A DNA stretch of 64,000 bases, taken from assembly GCF_003205615.1 (NCBI RefSeq), contig NZ_PYBV01000016.1, positions 190,713 through 254,712 of the forward strand, written 5' to 3'. The notes under the pieces were generated by a model that was given only the letters and a program-made list of their open reading frames with translations, was not told the origin of the DNA and did no database searches. Origin of the DNA: Micromonospora arborensis. Lineage in GTDB: Bacteria > Actinomycetota > Actinomycetes > Mycobacteriales > Micromonosporaceae. Positions 63,556-64,000 of this stretch are shown here, one piece after another. The stretch's first letter is position 1, and each line of letters begins with the position of its first letter. Made by a program: the position numbers and the translations under genes.

Positions 63556-64000
63556 GTGCCCGCATCCACAGCCACCGCACCGCACCCGCATCCCCTCGCC
63601 GCGGCCGCCCGCCTGGTGGTGCTGGCGCTGATCGCCATCCTGACCCTGTTCGCCACCCGCGACGTCACCCAGCTGTGGTGGATCGCGCTGTTGGCGGTGG
63701 CCGGGCTGCCGTCGCTGCTGGCCCCGCAGCACCGGCTGATCGCGCCGCTGAGTCGGGTCGCCGAGGTGGTGGTGCTGGGCCTGGCCGCGAGCCAGGTGGC
63801 CGCGGTGGCGTCGATCGGCGGCACGGTCGACGGGCTCGGCGCCTCGGCGGTGCTGCCCTACCTGGCCGTCCCGGTGACCGTCACCGCGCTGCGCCGACGC
63901 TTCCGCGAGGGCGCCGCCCTGCTCGCGGTCGCCGCCGCCACCCTGCTGGTCAGCGGCGCACTGACCAAGGTCGGCGGAGAGCTCCAGCTCGACCAGGCGG
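63556..64000 (+). CDS. Membrane protein, N-terminal part (possibly a sensor histidine kinase)
   Basis: 148 residues are visible, and the frame is open to the window edge. It starts GTG CCC GCA and has four or five hydrophobic helices (LVVLALIAILTLFATRD, LWWIALLAVAGLPSLL, VAEVVVLGLAASQVAAVASI, VLPYLAVPVTVTALRRR, AALLAVAAATLLVSGALT). An N-terminal helical bundle like this is common in actinobacterial sensor kinases with a GAF domain, but no kinase part is visible, so the assignment is only suggestive. Confidence 0.6.
   Translation, partial: MPASTATAPHPHPLAAAARLVVLALIAILTLFATRDVTQLWWIALLAVAGLPSLLAPQHRLIAPLSRVAEVVVLGLAASQVAAVASIGGTVDGLGASAVLPYLAVPVTVTALRRRFREGAALLAVAAATLLVSGALTKVGGELQLDQA

Overview
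The window is high-GC actinobacterial chromosome. GTG starts, ATGA/GTGA stop-start overlaps, leaderless-type promoters, class F sortase, PASTA kinase and CruF/CruG-type carotenoid genes point to the Micromonosporaceae, most likely Micromonospora or a close relative. That placement is inferred from protein families and style; no search was run. I see no prophage, CRISPR array, rRNA or tRNA.

Layout. 1-227 is the tail of a TVP38/TMEM64-type membrane protein. 428-3434 is leuS (-) with an apparent ribosome-mediated attenuator: a 12-residue leader peptide containing Leu-Leu-Leu, then a terminator hairpin. 3670-8513 is a MoxR / DUF58 / transglutaminase operon (+), facing DUF3040 and dinB. 10660-12778 holds a phosphodiesterase-type enzyme, a methyltransferase and a small protein. 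12868-19337 is an SOS mutasome operon on the minus strand: HEPN-type protein, imuA', imuB, then dnaE2, headed by two LexA-type boxes 21 bp apart. 19754-21772 is a flavin monooxygenase diverging from its TetR regulator.

21809-27181 is a translationally coupled run: YbaK-like protein, CrtA-like monooxygenase, GNAT, CruF, CruG and a CrtI/CrtD desaturase. It looks like the tailoring half of a glycosylated carotenoid pathway, with a GGPP synthase nearby at 29493. Then come metF, an HTH protein, an Rv2175c-like gene beside a PknL-like PASTA kinase, endonuclease IV, threonine aldolase, class II DAHP synthase, a lipoprotein, a CBM2-GH18 chitinase and a glutathione peroxidase.

39933-40508 is a repeat-rich scar with a long inverted repeat, two tandem arrays and a truncated GNAT remnant. 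From 40509 to 49784 there are an F420/NADP-type oxidoreductase, a low-GC orphan gene, a GT87 transferase, a DUF4397/sortase F pair, DUF2203, proC, a phosphofructokinase with PPi-type residues, a PPOX protein, a 3'-exoribonuclease, a Crp/Fnr regulator and a small protein. From 49898 on: a giant cyclase/AAA+ regulator with an N-terminal double zinc ribbon that lacks a normal start codon, a membrane protein, otsA, an alpha/beta hydrolase with a flavin monooxygenase, an EEP phosphatase, a ROK glucokinase, an SRPBCC protein, a long-chain acyl-CoA synthetase, and the start of a membrane protein that runs off the end.

Recurrent themes. Eleven starts sit 6-8 nt downstream of a TANNNT hexamer, the leaderless arrangement. 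Three long near-perfect inverted repeats of different sequence but similar build occupy converging gene junctions. Short dispersed-type repeats sit at stop/start junctions.
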